Below, one piece after another: positions 4,925 to 5,196 of a stretch of DNA of 5,196 nt. Position 1 is the stretch's first letter; each line of letters starts with the position of its first letter. The DNA is from Planctomycetota bacterium. Its GTDB lineage: Bacteria; Planctomycetota; Planctomycetia; Pirellulales; Thermoguttaceae. A model generated the notes under the pieces. The model was not told the origin of the DNA. It saw only the letters and a program-made list of their open reading frames with translations, and made no database searches. Location of the stretch: NCBI GenBank assembly GCA_023621895.1, contig JAMOAF010000394.1, positions 1 to 5,196 on the forward strand. Direction: 5' to 3'. A program made the translations under genes and the position numbers.

Positions 4925-5196
4925 AATTGACAAATCCGCGAAAGGACCGCGGCGGGGGCTGGTCACCTGGGTTCATGGGGCTTGCCGCGCGCTCGTTCGG
5001 CGCAAGACGCGCGAATTTGCCCACACGAAGCGCGGAGCGATCCACCGCCGACCGGGCGGCAGACCAGAAGTGGCTCAAGATGCCGACTCAGGCGAAGATC
5101 TTGCGGCTGTTGCGCACGCCGGCGAGCCAGCGGCAACCACGCCGGGCGGCCTCTTGCGAAAGACTCTCTGTCCGGCCCGCCGCGCGGTGGAACATC
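4925..5196 (-). pseudogene. Possible TGA-interrupted gene remnant running in from the right edge
   Basis: One minus-strand frame begins with an ATG at 5195 and encodes about 35 residues ending SRKIFA before a TGA near 5090. It then continues in the same frame for about 54 residues (starting VGILSHFWSAARSAVD) to a TAG near 4926. Its composition is somewhat more protein-like than the other frames. I recognise no family. A rival plus-strand frame (ATG at 4975, 74 codons, open to the edge) is Arg/Ala-rich and also unrecognised. Both may be non-coding. Confidence 0.15.

Larger units (their letters stand above)
4709..5196. other. 488-bp stretch without a confident gene
   Basis: After the propeller gene comes a cluster of short repeats (4749-4924) and then about 270 GC-rich bases with no recognisable product. 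Two minus-strand frames that read across the repeats give peptides made only of the translated repeat, and are not genes. Confidence 0.6.

Overview
The window is GC-rich bacterial DNA, most likely from a planctomycete (Pirellulales-like). This lineage is inferred, not proven. It rests on remembered protein families: a MacA-like adaptor with its lipoyl domain split by a low-complexity insert, a NodT/OprM lipoprotein starting its mature region with an 'FKVGPNYSRP' block, and a Tat-exported Asp-box protein. It also rests on GCCACCCA-type intergenic repeats. No rRNA, tRNA, CRISPR array or complete transposase gene is visible.

Left part (1-3149, minus strand): two parts of a tripartite efflux system, transcribed right to left. 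The outer-membrane factor (3149 to 1605) is a complete lipoprotein of the OprM/NodT type. After an unusually long 434-bp gap comes the periplasmic adaptor (1170 to 1), which is MacA/HlyD-like and cut by the left edge after 390 residues. The inner-membrane pump (MacB-type ABC or RND) is not in the window; if the operon is ordinary it lies just beyond the left edge. Together the two would form the periplasmic bridge and outer-membrane duct of an exporter whose substrate cannot be read from this sequence. The gap holds two perfect palindromes but no convincing gene.

Middle (3150-3466): a divergent intergenic region. It carries a good sigma70-like promoter pointing right (TTGACG-N16-TACAAT), a perfect 7-bp dyad just downstream of the expected start point, four tandem imperfect heptamers of the GGTTCAA type, and smaller repeats close to the efflux gene.

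Right part (3467-4708, plus strand): a 413-residue protein with a twin-arginine signal and a perfect Asp-box, a member of the sialidase/BNR beta-propeller superfamily. It is probably an exported hydrolase or carbohydrate-binding propeller and has no evident functional link to the efflux genes.

Tail (4709-5196): no confident gene. Positions 4749-4924 hold a cluster of a short repeat with core GCCACCCA, three copies forward and two full plus one degenerate copy inverted, resembling a REP-like or small non-autonomous element. The last 270 bases show only open frames typical of GC-rich DNA, including a TGA-interrupted minus frame that might be a gene remnant.

No clear new biological system is present. 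The most notable items are the split lipoyl domain of the adaptor and the inverted repeat cluster.
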